This document shows positions 54,626 through 63,278 of a DNA stretch of 64,000 nt, one piece after another. The translations under genes and the position numbers were made by a program. Origin of the DNA: Ardenticatena maritima (lineage in GTDB: Bacteria > Chloroflexota > Anaerolineae > Ardenticatenales > Ardenticatenaceae); assembly GCF_001306175.1 (NCBI RefSeq), contig NZ_LGKN01000003.1, positions 992,001 through 1,056,000 on the forward strand, given 5' to 3'. How positions within the stretch are numbered: the first letter of the stretch is position 1; each line of letters opens with the position of its first letter. The notes under the pieces were generated by a model that was given only the letters and a program-made list of their open reading frames with translations, made no database searches and had not been told where the DNA came from.

Positions 54626-54665
54626 CATGGCAAACGCCATGCATGCAACACATGCACATCATCAT
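54588..54665 (-). CDS. Met/Cys-rich leader peptide upstream of metA (25 residues)
   Basis: The frame begins MMMCMCCMHGVCH and ends with a second Cys cluster (PCWCCL) and SPRS before TAA. Twelve of 25 residues are Met or Cys, far above chance, directly upstream of the methionine genes metA-metY. The stop lies about 50 bases before the metA ATG. No strong ribosome site is seen; the frame is open further upstream, so an earlier ATG (for example MTTYATP) could be used. Confidence 0.75.
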   Translation of the reverse strand: MMMCMCCMHGVCHASPCWCCLSPRS

Positions 54666-54719
54666 GTGTGCGGCGGCATGTGTCTGAATTGTCGGTGTTG
54701 CATATGTGGTCATGGCAAT

Positions 54720-54750
54720 AAAAAAACGCACGTTCCATCTGGAACGTGCG
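54720..54750 (-). terminator. Terminator of the CarH-like regulator gene
   Basis: On the minus strand CGCACGTTCC pairs with GGAACGTGCG around a four-base loop, followed by seven T residues. The metA transcript must therefore start between here and its leader frame. Confidence 0.9.
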
Positions 54751-54809
54751 CCCTCGCACCTTGGGTTGCTTGATGGCCGCATTGTAAACGTCTCAGTGAG
54801 GGTGTCAAA

Positions 54810-56141
54810 TCATGCCGCCAGGGCATGCACAACCTTTTGCAACCACTCAATCACAATCTGCCCGCGCTCATCCAGGTGGTGTTGTGCCGCCTGCTGATAC
54901 ATTCGCAAGAAATGGTACAACGCATCTCGCGGAATGTTGTGGTACACCAGCAACGTCTCTACCCATTCCAACTCGCTTCCCAGTATTTGCACATCTCCCA
55001 GGCGCAAAACGGCCTCAAGATCGCCGCCCAAGAAATACACAGCGCTTTGGAGCGCCGAGATGGGCAATGCGCGCATATGTTCGTCGGCTTGCAGCGCCCG
55101 GATCACATCAGCGGCAATGAAGGGCTGTTGCGCCCGAAAATGATGCCATGCCTCGCGATAAGTGGGCGGCAACGCCGGCACGTTGGGCAATGCCGGCGTA
55201 TGGCGCACCCAATCCAGCAGATGCGCCAAGGCGCTTTCCATACTTTCACCTAAAAAGAGCCCGCGAATAAAACGCCGCGCCAGCGGCTCCTGGGCAAAGA
55301 TGCGCCCGCCATACGCCACAACCACATTGCGAGATGCCAGAAGTTCCGCCACATCAGCAAGGCGCGCCGCCGTCGTCAGATGTTGCGCCGTCAACACCAC
55401 AAGACGAGGGCGAACACGCTCATATGTTTGCATCAAGCGGTCGGCGGGGACGTTCGCGCCCAAATAGACCGTCGCCACGCCATGGCGCCGCAACAGAAAC
55501 GCCAGCATCAAGAGGGGAAGGCTGTGCAGTTCGTCGGGGGCGCACGCCAGCAACAGGCTTCCCGGCTCCCAAGGCGGCGGCATGGTTGCCATCATCGCCG
55601 AAAGCCGCCGACTGACCAACGCCGAGGCAAAATGTTCCTGTTGCACACTCACCTCGCCGCGATACCAGCGTTCGCCGATTTCATGCAATGCCGGGCGAAT
55701 GAGTTGCAGCACGACCGTTTCCGGCGGATAGAGGGCAAACGCTTCCGTCAACACCGCCTCGGCGTTTTGTTCGTCAAAGTTGAGCACGGCATCGAGCCAG
55801 GCTTGCACCGACGCATCCAGTTGCGAATGCCCTGCAGGTCGTCGCACGGGCGGTTGGGCGTCGAACCGATGCACAGGCATCACATGCAGGGGGTCGTTTC
55901 CCTCACGTTCAATCTGCTGCCACAAAGAGACCGCTTCACTAATGCGCATCCCTTCTTCCAACCGCGCCCGCAACCACTCCACCACGGCAATATCATATTC
56001 CGAGTAGAGACGGTGCCCGCTCGGCTTGCGGTGCGGCTTGGGAAGCCCATAACGCCGCTCCCATACGCGCAACGTATCAGGCTTGACGCCTGTGCGTTGC
56101 ACAACGGCTTTCAAATTGTAGGTCGGTGTCGTGTCGTACAT
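54810..56141 (-). CDS. CarH/LitR-like MerR-family regulator with B12-binding photoreceptor domain
   Basis: A 443-residue transcription factor. Residues about 5-75 are a MerR-type winged helix (YNLKAVVQRTGVKPDTLRVW, RRYGLPKPHRKPSGHRLYSE). A helical cap follows with WYRGEVSVQQEH, the Wx9EH motif of adenosylcobalamin photoreceptors, then a cobalamin-binding Rossmann domain with APDELHSLP (the His is the expected axial ligand). A C-terminal extension of ~150 residues is longer than in typical CarH. In the dark such proteins repress carotenoid genes as B12-bound tetramers; light breaks the cobalt-carbon bond and releases DNA. It is divergent from the crt operon, which supports this role. Confidence 0.88.
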   Translation of the reverse strand: MYDTTPTYNLKAVVQRTGVKPDTLRVWERRYGLPKPHRKPSGHRLYSEYDIAVVEWLRARLEEGMRISEAVSLWQQIEREGNDPLHVMPVHRFDAQPPVRRPAGHSQLDASVQAWLDAVLNFDEQNAEAVLTEAFALYPPETVVLQLIRPALHEIGERWYRGEVSVQQEHFASALVSRRLSAMMATMPPPWEPGSLLLACAPDELHSLPLLMLAFLLRRHGVATVYLGANVPADRLMQTYERVRPRLVVLTAQHLTTAARLADVAELLASRNVVVAYGGRIFAQEPLARRFIRGLFLGESMESALAHLLDWVRHTPALPNVPALPPTYREAWHHFRAQQPFIAADVIRALQADEHMRALPISALQSAVYFLGGDLEAVLRLGDVQILGSELEWVETLLVYHNIPRDALYHFLRMYQQAAQHHLDERGQIVIEWLQKVVHALAA

Positions 56142-56177
56142 AGAAAACCCCGCTTGAATGTTCAGGCTGATTGGGAA

Positions 56178-56205
56178 ATTGTAAGAAAAGCCCCGCACTT
56201 GTCAA
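56178..56205 (-). promoter_or_regulatory. Predicted promoter of the CarH-like gene
   Basis: TTGACA, 16-base spacer, TACAAT on the minus strand, 37 bases before the ATG. Confidence 0.75.
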
Positions 56206-56218
56206 TAGATTGTCCAAG
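56198..56218. promoter_or_regulatory. Candidate CarH operator (imperfect inverted repeat)
   Basis: CTTGTCAAT and ATTGTCCAAG form an imperfect palindrome around AG, overlapping the -35 of the regulator promoter. It would fit autoregulation and perhaps repression of the divergent operon. Confidence 0.45.
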
Positions 56219-56277
56219 ATTCAGAGAAGCGTTTCCGCAATTTTGGTTATTACGACCATGAATTGACCAGAGAATTC

Positions 56278-56305
56278 TTGACAAAAAAAGGACACACGCT
56301 ATAGT
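56278..56305 (+). promoter_or_regulatory. Predicted promoter of the carotenoid operon
   Basis: TTGACA, 16-base spacer, TATAGT, 32 bases before the first gene. Close to consensus, so repression is the likely mode of control. Confidence 0.8.
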
Positions 56306-56337
56306 TGCCACATCAACCGCTCAAAGGAGCAATGCTT

Positions 56338-57360
56338 ATGCGTCTTTCACGGCAACAATTCATCCCTTTTGTGCCGCTTCTGCTGGCGTCCACGGCACTC
56401 ACCGCCATTATTTGGCTCACAGCGGGCGCTCTGCACACACGGTTTGACATCGTGGGCGTCAAATACAGTTCATTCTTTTACCCCTGGCAAACACGCAATC
56501 CCACCACCGCCGCGTATATCACCTCATGGGTGGGGTACGCCCTGCACAATATCGCCGTGTGGGGGCTGATTTTCATCGCCCAGCGACAACGCCCGACATA
56601 CAGCAAGCGATTCCGCTGGTTCAACTGGGCTATGGTTATTGTCAATCTGGCCGGTTTTGCGCTTCATTGGGTGCAAACACAACTCTGGTACGACGGTCTC
56701 GCCATTTCAGTCCACGAGGCAACGTCCCAAGGCTCCGTCATTCTCATGCTCGTTTTCATTCTCATTCTGGAAACCCCGCGCCGTGGGCTCGTATGGGGCA
56801 AAAAAGTGCGCTTCCACAAAGCATTTTTAGACGTTATTCGGCGCTACCACGGCTACCTGTTCTCGTGGGCGCTCATTTACACATTCTGGTATCACCCCAT
56901 GGAAAACACTTTTGGGCATCTTATCGGCTTTTTCTACATGTTCGTCTTGCTCTCACAATCGGTGCTTATTTTCCATCGCGCCCACCTCAACCGATACTGG
57001 ACCTTCCTGCTTGAAGTGCTGGTGCTGTTCCATGGGACACTGGTCGCAATTGAACAAGGCAAGGGCTTGTGGCCTATGTTCCTCTTCGGGTTCACGGCAC
57101 TCATTATCCTCACGCAAATGCACGGGTTGGGGCTCAGCACTCGCCTGCGCCGCCTCTTCGCGCTCGCGTTTGTTCTCATCACGGTTGGCTTCTACCTCGC
57201 CATTGGCGACCTCGCCCGCATGAATGAAGTGCTGCGCATCCCTGTCGTCGAGTACGGGCTGGTTTTCCTCTTCTACGTGCTGTTTTTGGGTCTCTATGGC
57301 GGCTGGAAAAGCCTGCAACGGCTGGCTTCATCCATCACGCCTTCAACCAACCGCGCCTGA
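56338..57360 (+). CDS. Unknown polytopic membrane protein, first gene of the carotenoid operon
   Basis: A 340-residue protein with about nine membrane helices. Histidines occur in or near helices (WVGYALHNIAVWG, FALHWVQTQLWY, FWYHPMENTFGHLIGFF, LFHGTLVAIEQ), which could bind a metal or haem, but no known motif is recognised. The start is the ATG eight bases after AAGGAG. Its position suggests a role in carotenoid modification or in light-related membrane function. Confidence 0.75.
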   Translation: MRLSRQQFIPFVPLLLASTALTAIIWLTAGALHTRFDIVGVKYSSFFYPWQTRNPTTAAYITSWVGYALHNIAVWGLIFIAQRQRPTYSKRFRWFNWAMVIVNLAGFALHWVQTQLWYDGLAISVHEATSQGSVILMLVFILILETPRRGLVWGKKVRFHKAFLDVIRRYHGYLFSWALIYTFWYHPMENTFGHLIGFFYMFVLLSQSVLIFHRAHLNRYWTFLLEVLVLFHGTLVAIEQGKGLWPMFLFGFTALIILTQMHGLGLSTRLRRLFALAFVLITVGFYLAIGDLARMNEVLRIPVVEYGLVFLFYVLFLGLYGGWKSLQRLASSITPSTNRA

Positions 57361-57377
57361 TGAGAAAGGAGCGTTTT

Positions 57378-58343
57378 ATGTCAACTGTTGACCACTCCTG
57401 GGAGCAATCCCTGCTCCGCAAGGCCATGTTAGCCCTCGAAGAGCATTTGCCTGTTCGGCGTACCGCTGCGCTGCGGTACGATACAGGCAGAGCCTACACC
57501 GCGTGCGAAACCATTACACGCCTCAACAGTCGCACGTTTTATACGGCCACAGCGCTCATGCCCGCCGAAAAACGGCGCGCGATCCGTGCACTTTACGCGT
57601 TCTGCCGTGTCAGTGACGACATTGTGGATACACTCGAAGAGAATCGGCGCGAACACCTGGACGCCTGGCGCAACGCTTTGCGCGAGCCACCCACCCAAGA
57701 GCATCCCGTCCTCGTCGCATGGTACGATATTCGCCATCGCTACATGATTCCCCCGCTCTATGCGGAGCATTTGTTGGAAGCACTCGAACAAGACCTCAGT
57801 ATCACGCGCTACGCCACGTTTGAAGACCTGGCGCACTACTGCTACGGCGTGGCGTCCACTGTGGGGTTGATGTCCATGCACATCATCGGCTATACAAGTA
57901 CCGCCGCTATTCCCTATGCCATCAAACTGGGGGTAGCCCTGCAACTTACCAACATCCTGCGCGATATCGCTGAGGATTGGGCGCAAGGGCGACTCTATCT
58001 CCCGCAAGAAGAACTCGCGGCTTTCAATCTGAAAGAAGATGATATCGCCGCGGGACGTGTTGATGAGCGTTGGCGCGCCTTCATGCGCTACCAAATTGCA
58101 CGCGCCCACCGCCTCTATGCGGAATCGTTGCCCGGGATTGCTTTCTTGCACCGCGACGGGCGGTTCGCCGTCGCCGCCGCCGCGGAACTCTATCGCGCCA
58201 TTCTGGACGACATCGAAGCGCACGACTACGACGTATTTACACGCCGCGCCCATATTTCGGACACGCGCAAAATACGCATGTTGCCGGGTATTGCATGGCG
58301 CGCCTACACCAATCGCTATGCGAAAATGATACCAACCACCTGA
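57378..58343 (+). CDS. crtB: Phytoene synthase
   Basis: Condenses two geranylgeranyl diphosphates to phytoene. The 321-residue protein has the two Asp-rich motifs, VSDDIVDTL (about residue 83) and [16 protein letters not shown] (about 200), and [19 protein letters not shown] precedes the ATG. It sits directly before the desaturase gene. Confidence 0.94.
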   Translation: MSTVDHSWEQSLLRKAMLALEEHLPVRRTAALRYDTGRAYTACETITRLNSRTFYTATALMPAEKRRAIRALYAFCRVSDDIVDTLEENRREHLDAWRNALREPPTQEHPVLVAWYDIRHRYMIPPLYAEHLLEALEQDLSITRYATFEDLAHYCYGVASTVGLMSMHIIGYTSTAAIPYAIKLGVALQLTNILRDIAEDWAQGRLYLPQEELAAFNLKEDDIAAGRVDERWRAFMRYQIARAHRLYAESLPGIAFLHRDGRFAVAAAAELYRAILDDIEAHDYDVFTRRAHISDTRKIRMLPGIAWRAYTNRYAKMIPTT

Positions 58344-58353
58344 GAGGAAGAGG

Positions 58354-59892
58354 ATGATGTCAACGAAACCACGCACAATTGTTATTGGTACAGGCTTTGG
58401 GGGGCTGGCGGCTGCCGCACGCCTCGCCGCGCGCGGGCATGATGTGGTCATTTTCGAGAAGCTGGACAAACCCGGCGGACGCGCCTACGCTGTAGAGCAA
58501 GACGGCTTCATGTTCGACGGTGGCCCCACAGTCATTACGGCGCCTTTCCTGTTTGATGAGATTTTTGAACTGGCGGGGCGTCGCCGTGAAGACTACGTGA
58601 CCTTTATTCCCGTTGAGCCCTACTATCGCATCTTCAACCACGAAGGGCGTTATTTCGACTACAACGGTGATATGGATTTCATACTCTCCCAGATTGAGCA
58701 ATGGAATCCAGCCGATAAAGAGGGTTATCGTCGCTTCATCACCACCACCAAAGCCATTTTCCAAAAAGGCTTTGTGGAACTAGCGGATAAACCCTTCCTG
58801 CACATCAGCGACATGCTGCGCGTCGCCCCAGACCTCATCAAATTGCAATCGTACCGCTCTGTCTATGGTTACGTCTCACAATTCATCCAGGATGAATTTT
58901 TGCGCCGCTGTTTCACATTCCACCCACTCCTGATTGGCGGCAATCCGTTCACATCCTCATCTATCTATGCCATGATTCATTATCTGGAGCGCGAGTGGGG
59001 TATCTGGTATGCCAAAGGCGGCACGGTTGCGCTCGTGAATGCGCTGGTCAGGTTGATTGAAGAATTGGGCGGGCGCATCTACTACAACGCAGAAGTGGAT
59101 GAAATCCTGGTGGAAAACCGCCGCGCTGTGGGCGTGCGGCTCAAAGACGGGCGCACCTTCCACGCCGACCATGTGGTTTCAAACGCAGATGTCCCCTTTA
59201 CGTACATGAACCTTATCGCACCCGAACATCGCGGCCTGCGCAATTCAGATTTTCGCTACAAACATCTCACCAAATACAGCATGTCGCTGGTGGTGATTTA
59301 CTTCGGCACCAACCGCCTCTATCGCGACACGCCGCTCAAACACCACAACATCATCCTGAGCGAACGCTACAAAGGCTTGTTGCGCGACATTTTTGCCGCC
59401 AAAACACTCCCCGAAGATTTTTCGCTCTACCTGCACATGCCCACACTCACCGACCCATCCATTGCGCCTGAGGGGCATGAGAGTTTCTACGTGCTTGCAC
59501 CTGTGCCACATCTTGGCGCTGACATTGACTGGGCAACCACCGCACGCCCGTATCGCGACGCCATCATGCGCTTTTTGGAAGAAAACTATTTGCCCGACCT
59601 GAGCAAACACATCGTGACGGAGCGCATGATTGACCCGCGCCATTTTCAAAACGCGCTGAATACCTACCTGGGCACAGGCTTCTCAATCCAGCCCATTCTG
59701 ACCCAATCAGCGTGGTTCCGTCCCCATAACCGTTCGGAAGATATTCCCAACCTCTATTTCGTCGGGGCGGGCACACACCCAGGCGCCGGCTTGCCCGGCG
59801 TGGTCTCTTCCGCCAAAATCGTTGATACGCTGATCGGCGAAACGGCGCACGCCCCCATGCCCACCCACACCCGCGCCGCTACACCAGCCTGA
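58354..59892 (+). CDS. crtI: Phytoene desaturase (CrtI type)
   Basis: FAD-dependent desaturase that turns phytoene into lycopene or a shorter product. The 512-residue protein has the dinucleotide motif [32 protein letters not shown], and the C-terminal FAD motif [22 protein letters not shown] typical of CrtI. Cytoplasmic, membrane-associated. Confidence 0.95.
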   Translation: MMSTKPRTIVIGTGFGGLAAAARLAARGHDVVIFEKLDKPGGRAYAVEQDGFMFDGGPTVITAPFLFDEIFELAGRRREDYVTFIPVEPYYRIFNHEGRYFDYNGDMDFILSQIEQWNPADKEGYRRFITTTKAIFQKGFVELADKPFLHISDMLRVAPDLIKLQSYRSVYGYVSQFIQDEFLRRCFTFHPLLIGGNPFTSSSIYAMIHYLEREWGIWYAKGGTVALVNALVRLIEELGGRIYYNAEVDEILVENRRAVGVRLKDGRTFHADHVVSNADVPFTYMNLIAPEHRGLRNSDFRYKHLTKYSMSLVVIYFGTNRLYRDTPLKHHNIILSERYKGLLRDIFAAKTLPEDFSLYLHMPTLTDPSIAPEGHESFYVLAPVPHLGADIDWATTARPYRDAIMRFLEENYLPDLSKHIVTERMIDPRHFQNALNTYLGTGFSIQPILTQSAWFRPHNRSEDIPNLYFVGAGTHPGAGLPGVVSSAKIVDTLIGETAHAPMPTHTRAATPA

Positions 59893-59912
59893 TGATCATG
59901 CAGGAGACTATC

Positions 59913-60458
59913 ATGCAACACCCACAAGAACGCTTGTTTCGGCGTTTCCTGGAACAATTGCAAAGCGCCTTACCAGATACAGCGCCAACGGATTTGACGA
60001 GCGAATCACTATCGCAAGCCTTTCGCTACACGTTCGATGTAAACAAGATGACTGTTATCAGTCACATCATCGAAGATACAGCCGCCGATCATCCTAGTGC
60101 TGACCTGCATGTCTCGTTTCAATACATGTCGCGCTTTTCCGACCAGGCGCCTCGCTACCACAACCTGGTTCGTGTTCTCAATCACCTTTGGCTCTATGCA
60201 GCACTTGACGCGCCAGCCCCCACACTGCCTCACACGACCATCATTGACACGGGGGGCTCATTTTTGGAAGCGTATTGGTTCGTGGTCGCTTATGGCCCCG
60301 GCCTTTCGATGACGCTCCTCGCCAAGGAAATTGGGCAAAGCCGCCGATATGAGGGGATCTACGCCTTTGACCATAACATCACGTACAAGGTGCTCAATCT
60401 TCTGCACATGCTTTACCCAGGTGTCGTTCCTGCGCCGTTGCCACCCGAACTTTTGTGA
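59913..60458 (+). CDS. DICT-like sensory-domain protein in the carotenoid operon
   Basis: A 181-residue soluble protein. The C-terminal two-thirds (VISHIIEDTAADHPSADLHV, FQYMSRFSDQAPRYHNL, VVAYGPGLSMTLLAKEI, GIYAFDHNITYKVLNLL) resembles the DICT domain, which is found with diguanylate cyclases and two-component proteins and was linked to light responses. It has no output domain. The start follows CAGGAG. It may modulate the CarH-like regulator or a P450 partner. Confidence 0.55.
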   Translation: MQHPQERLFRRFLEQLQSALPDTAPTDLTSESLSQAFRYTFDVNKMTVISHIIEDTAADHPSADLHVSFQYMSRFSDQAPRYHNLVRVLNHLWLYAALDAPAPTLPHTTIIDTGGSFLEAYWFVVAYGPGLSMTLLAKEIGQSRRYEGIYAFDHNITYKVLNLLHMLYPGVVPAPLPPELL

Positions 60459-60562
60459 GAAAGCATGTCAATCATACGCAGGCAAATGTGGCATAACGTT
60501 CTGTTGAACATCAACCACTTCACACCCAAACAGGGCGAATCAACCACACAAGGGCATTCACC

Positions 60563-61879
60563 ATGACCACATCCACGACTTCGCGCCCCATCCCCACCGT
60601 CGCCGACCTCAGTCCGCGCGACGGTTTGCGGGCGTTGGCGCACCTTCGCCACGGGCTAAGTGGTATTTTGCCCATTCTGGAACACGTACACGCCCAATTG
60701 GGCGATATCTTTCAATTGACATTGCCGCACTTTCGTCCGGTTGTTGTGGCATCGCCTGCACTCATCCGCGACATTCTGACCACACAACGCCATCAGTTTC
60801 TCTGGCGCCCAGAAGACGACCCAGTAATGCGCCTGCTGCGTCGCGGCATTCTGGTGACAGACGGCGCTGAACACGATTGCCTGCACGCCGTCATAGCGCC
60901 GAGCAGTCGCCGCAACCATTTCCTGCCGCGCGCTGACGCCATCATCGCCGCCACAGACCGCGCGCTTGACCGTTGGCCGTCGAAGGGGCGCATTCTCACA
61001 TTGACAGAAATGCGCAAAATCGCGCTTCTGGTCTTCGAGGAGATCTATTTCAGCCACACCCTCTCGTGGGAAGAACTCAACACCCTCTGGACGCCCATCT
61101 TGCGGGCGTTGGCGTACATCGGGCCCGGTGTGTGGGTTGTGCGTGGGCGAGCGCCGAACCTGCCGCGCGCCATCCAACCACTTGAAGCGCATCTCTACGC
61201 CCTGATTGCTCGCCGCCGTGCCACCCCCTCTCCACCGGACGACCTGCTGACGCATCTCATCCAGCATCTCGATGATGACGACCTGGTGCGCGACCAGATG
61301 ATGACAATGCTCATTGCCGGACACGATACCAGCACCGCCCATCTCGCATGGACGTTGTGGTTGCTGGCACGCCATCCTGACTGGTTGGCCAAGGTCGTTG
61401 AAGACGTGCGCACCGTCCTGGGCACAGAGCCACCCACGCCGGAAAAAGCAAACGCGCTTGTGCGCCTCGACCAAACGAGCAAAGAAAGCATTCGCCTCTA
61501 TCCGCCCATTCACGTCGGCAATCGCTTCACCGCCGCCGATATCACTTTGGGAGCGTATCGCATTCCAGCAGGAACGCGCGTCATGGTAAGCATCTACCTC
61601 GTCCACCGACATCCCGCCATGTGGGAAGCGCCACACGTTTTCCAGCCAACACGCTGGCAATCTGACTTCCGCCCACAGCCTTTTACATACCTGCCCTTTG
61701 GCGGCGGCCCACGCAATTGCATTGGCGGGGCGTTCGCCATGCTTGAAACACGGCTCATCCTGGCGCGCATTCTGCAACGTTTCGACATTGAGCCAACACA
61801 CCAGCATGTACGCCCACGCATGGGCGCTACACTCGAACCACATCCCGATTTCTATCTCACCATACGGAGACGCGTATGA
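60563..61879 (+). CDS. Cytochrome P450 (probable carotenoid hydroxylase, CYP175-like)
   Basis: A 438-residue P450 with the oxygen-activation motif AGHDTS (about residue 252), the ExxR in KESIRLYPP, and the haem loop FGGGPRNCIGG. No membrane anchor. Its place between crtI and a lycopene cyclase recalls CYP175A1 of Thermus, a beta-carotene 3-hydroxylase that gives zeaxanthin; the assignment to that activity is inferred from context. Its stop overlaps the cyclase ATG by four bases. Confidence 0.9.
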   Translation: MTTSTTSRPIPTVADLSPRDGLRALAHLRHGLSGILPILEHVHAQLGDIFQLTLPHFRPVVVASPALIRDILTTQRHQFLWRPEDDPVMRLLRRGILVTDGAEHDCLHAVIAPSSRRNHFLPRADAIIAATDRALDRWPSKGRILTLTEMRKIALLVFEEIYFSHTLSWEELNTLWTPILRALAYIGPGVWVVRGRAPNLPRAIQPLEAHLYALIARRRATPSPPDDLLTHLIQHLDDDDLVRDQMMTMLIAGHDTSTAHLAWTLWLLARHPDWLAKVVEDVRTVLGTEPPTPEKANALVRLDQTSKESIRLYPPIHVGNRFTAADITLGAYRIPAGTRVMVSIYLVHRHPAMWEAPHVFQPTRWQSDFRPQPFTYLPFGGGPRNCIGGAFAMLETRLILARILQRFDIEPTHQHVRPRMGATLEPHPDFYLTIRRRV

Positions 61880-62670
61880 CGTACTTTGGTTTTCTGCTTC
61901 GGTTTCTGATTCTGCCCATTCTCATCCTGTCCGCACTGCACTGGCGGGACATGCGCAAAGGGGTATCGCTCCCTCAATCGCTCAACGCTTTCTCGCCCTG
62001 GCGAGCATTGCTTGCGCTGATTCTCATTGCCGTCACCTACACCACACCGTGGGACAACTATCTGGTCGCTACACGTGTCTGGTGGTACGATCCCGCACTG
62101 GTGACCGGTATCACCATTGGGTATGTGCCCATTGAAGAATACACCTTTTTCGTTCTGCAAACCGTCCTGACAGGCTTGTGGGTTCTCTGGCTTGCACGGC
62201 GCATACCACACCCCAGCGCATGGCGCACAGCGCCACTCTGGCGATTGCTCCCGCTTGGTGTGTTGGGGGCGTTGTGGATACTCAGCGCGGCTTGGCTCAT
62301 CCTCAACGTGCGCGAAGCGACCTACATGGCGCTTATTCTCGTTTGGGCGCTCCCTCCCATCATGCTCCAAGTCTGGTTCGGGGGCGATATTTTGCGCACG
62401 CACATTCGGCTGGTTGCGCTCGGCATTCTCCTGCCGACGTTCTTTCTCTGCGCCGCCGACGCCCTCGCCATCGCCATTGGCATCTGGGAAATCAGCCCTG
62501 AACAAACCTTTGGCATTCACCTGTGGGGCGGCTTGCCACTGGAAGAAGCCACCTTCTTCTTGCTGACAAACGTTCTCATCACGTTCGGTCTGGTATTAGC
62601 CATTGCAGACGCCTCTCAGGTTCGCTTGCGTGCAATAGCCAGACGCGCCAGGCTTCTTCAACACAGTTGA
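61876..62670 (+). CDS. crtYcd: Lycopene cyclase, fused CrtYc-CrtYd type
   Basis: A 264-residue membrane protein with two repeats of the small lycopene-cyclase domain. Repeat one has TPWDNYLV, WWYDP and GYVPIEEYTFF; repeat two has GIWEISPEQTFGIHLWG and LPLEEATFFLLTN. The two PxEE-type motifs are the expected catalytic sites. It cyclises lycopene ends to beta rings (or one end only). About seven helices. Confidence 0.88.
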   Translation: MTYFGFLLRFLILPILILSALHWRDMRKGVSLPQSLNAFSPWRALLALILIAVTYTTPWDNYLVATRVWWYDPALVTGITIGYVPIEEYTFFVLQTVLTGLWVLWLARRIPHPSAWRTAPLWRLLPLGVLGALWILSAAWLILNVREATYMALILVWALPPIMLQVWFGGDILRTHIRLVALGILLPTFFLCAADALAIAIGIWEISPEQTFGIHLWGGLPLEEATFFLLTNVLITFGLVLAIADASQVRLRAIARRARLLQHS

Positions 62671-62684
62671 ATGTATCAAGAGAC

Positions 62685-63278
62685 ATGCACGTTATGCGCC
62701 TGCTAGCCATCTCGTTCGCCTTTCTGCTCGGCAGCCTTCCCTTCGCCGTCTGGCTTGGGCGGCTGGCGGGAATTGACCCGCGCACTGTGGGGGACGGCAA
62801 CCCCGGCGCAACCAATGCATGGAAAGCCGGCGGTCGGCGGCTGGGTGTTCTTGTGCTGGCGTTGGATGTTGCCAAAGCGTGGCTGCCCGTCTGGTTGGCG
62901 CGCACATACGGCGGCTGGGGCGGTCTTTCCCTGGTGGCAATCGCCCTCGCGCCAACACTTGGGCACGCCTTTTCGCCCTTCTTGCGTGGGCACGGCGGCA
63001 AAGGGTTAGCGACAATTTTCGGCGTCTGGGCTGGGCTGACGCCTTACGCCCTTGGCGCGCTGGCGCTCGGCATGGGTGTCACCATCGCACTGCTCGGCTG
63101 GCGCTTGCGCGACGGGTGGGCTGTTCAAATGGGCTTGCTCACGCTAGCCGCGTTTGGACTTTGGCAACAATGGGAGACGGCGTTATGGGTGCTTCTCGGC
63201 ATCCACGCCGCCTGGCTGGCATGGATGTATCGCCACGACATGCGCGCTGGATTGCGGAAAGAGCCACGCCATGCATGA
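62685..63278 (+). CDS. PlsY-like acyltransferase
   Basis: A 197-residue membrane protein like glycerol-3-phosphate acyltransferase PlsY: GSLPFAVWLGRLAGIDPR, the VGDGNPGATNAWKAGG loop, and GHAFSPFLRGHGGKGLATIFG. PlsY uses acyl phosphate. In this operon it may be a paralogue that acylates a carotenoid glycoside, but the normal phospholipid role cannot be excluded without knowing if another plsY exists. The start MHVMRLL has only a weak GAGA site. Confidence 0.8.
   Translation: MHVMRLLAISFAFLLGSLPFAVWLGRLAGIDPRTVGDGNPGATNAWKAGGRRLGVLVLALDVAKAWLPVWLARTYGGWGGLSLVAIALAPTLGHAFSPFLRGHGGKGLATIFGVWAGLTPYALGALALGMGVTIALLGWRLRDGWAVQMGLLTLAAFGLWQQWETALWVLLGIHAAWLAWMYRHDMRAGLRKEPRHA

Noticed and set aside
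54588-54720. SAM riboswitch upstream of metA
   Set aside because: No SAM-I or SAM-II core was recognised and there is no terminator between the leader frame and metA; the Met/Cys frame explains the region better.
54720-54750. Attenuator terminator belonging to the metA leader
   Set aside because: It lies 60 bases after the CarH-like gene stop on the same strand and upstream of the leader frame, so it is more simply that gene's terminator.
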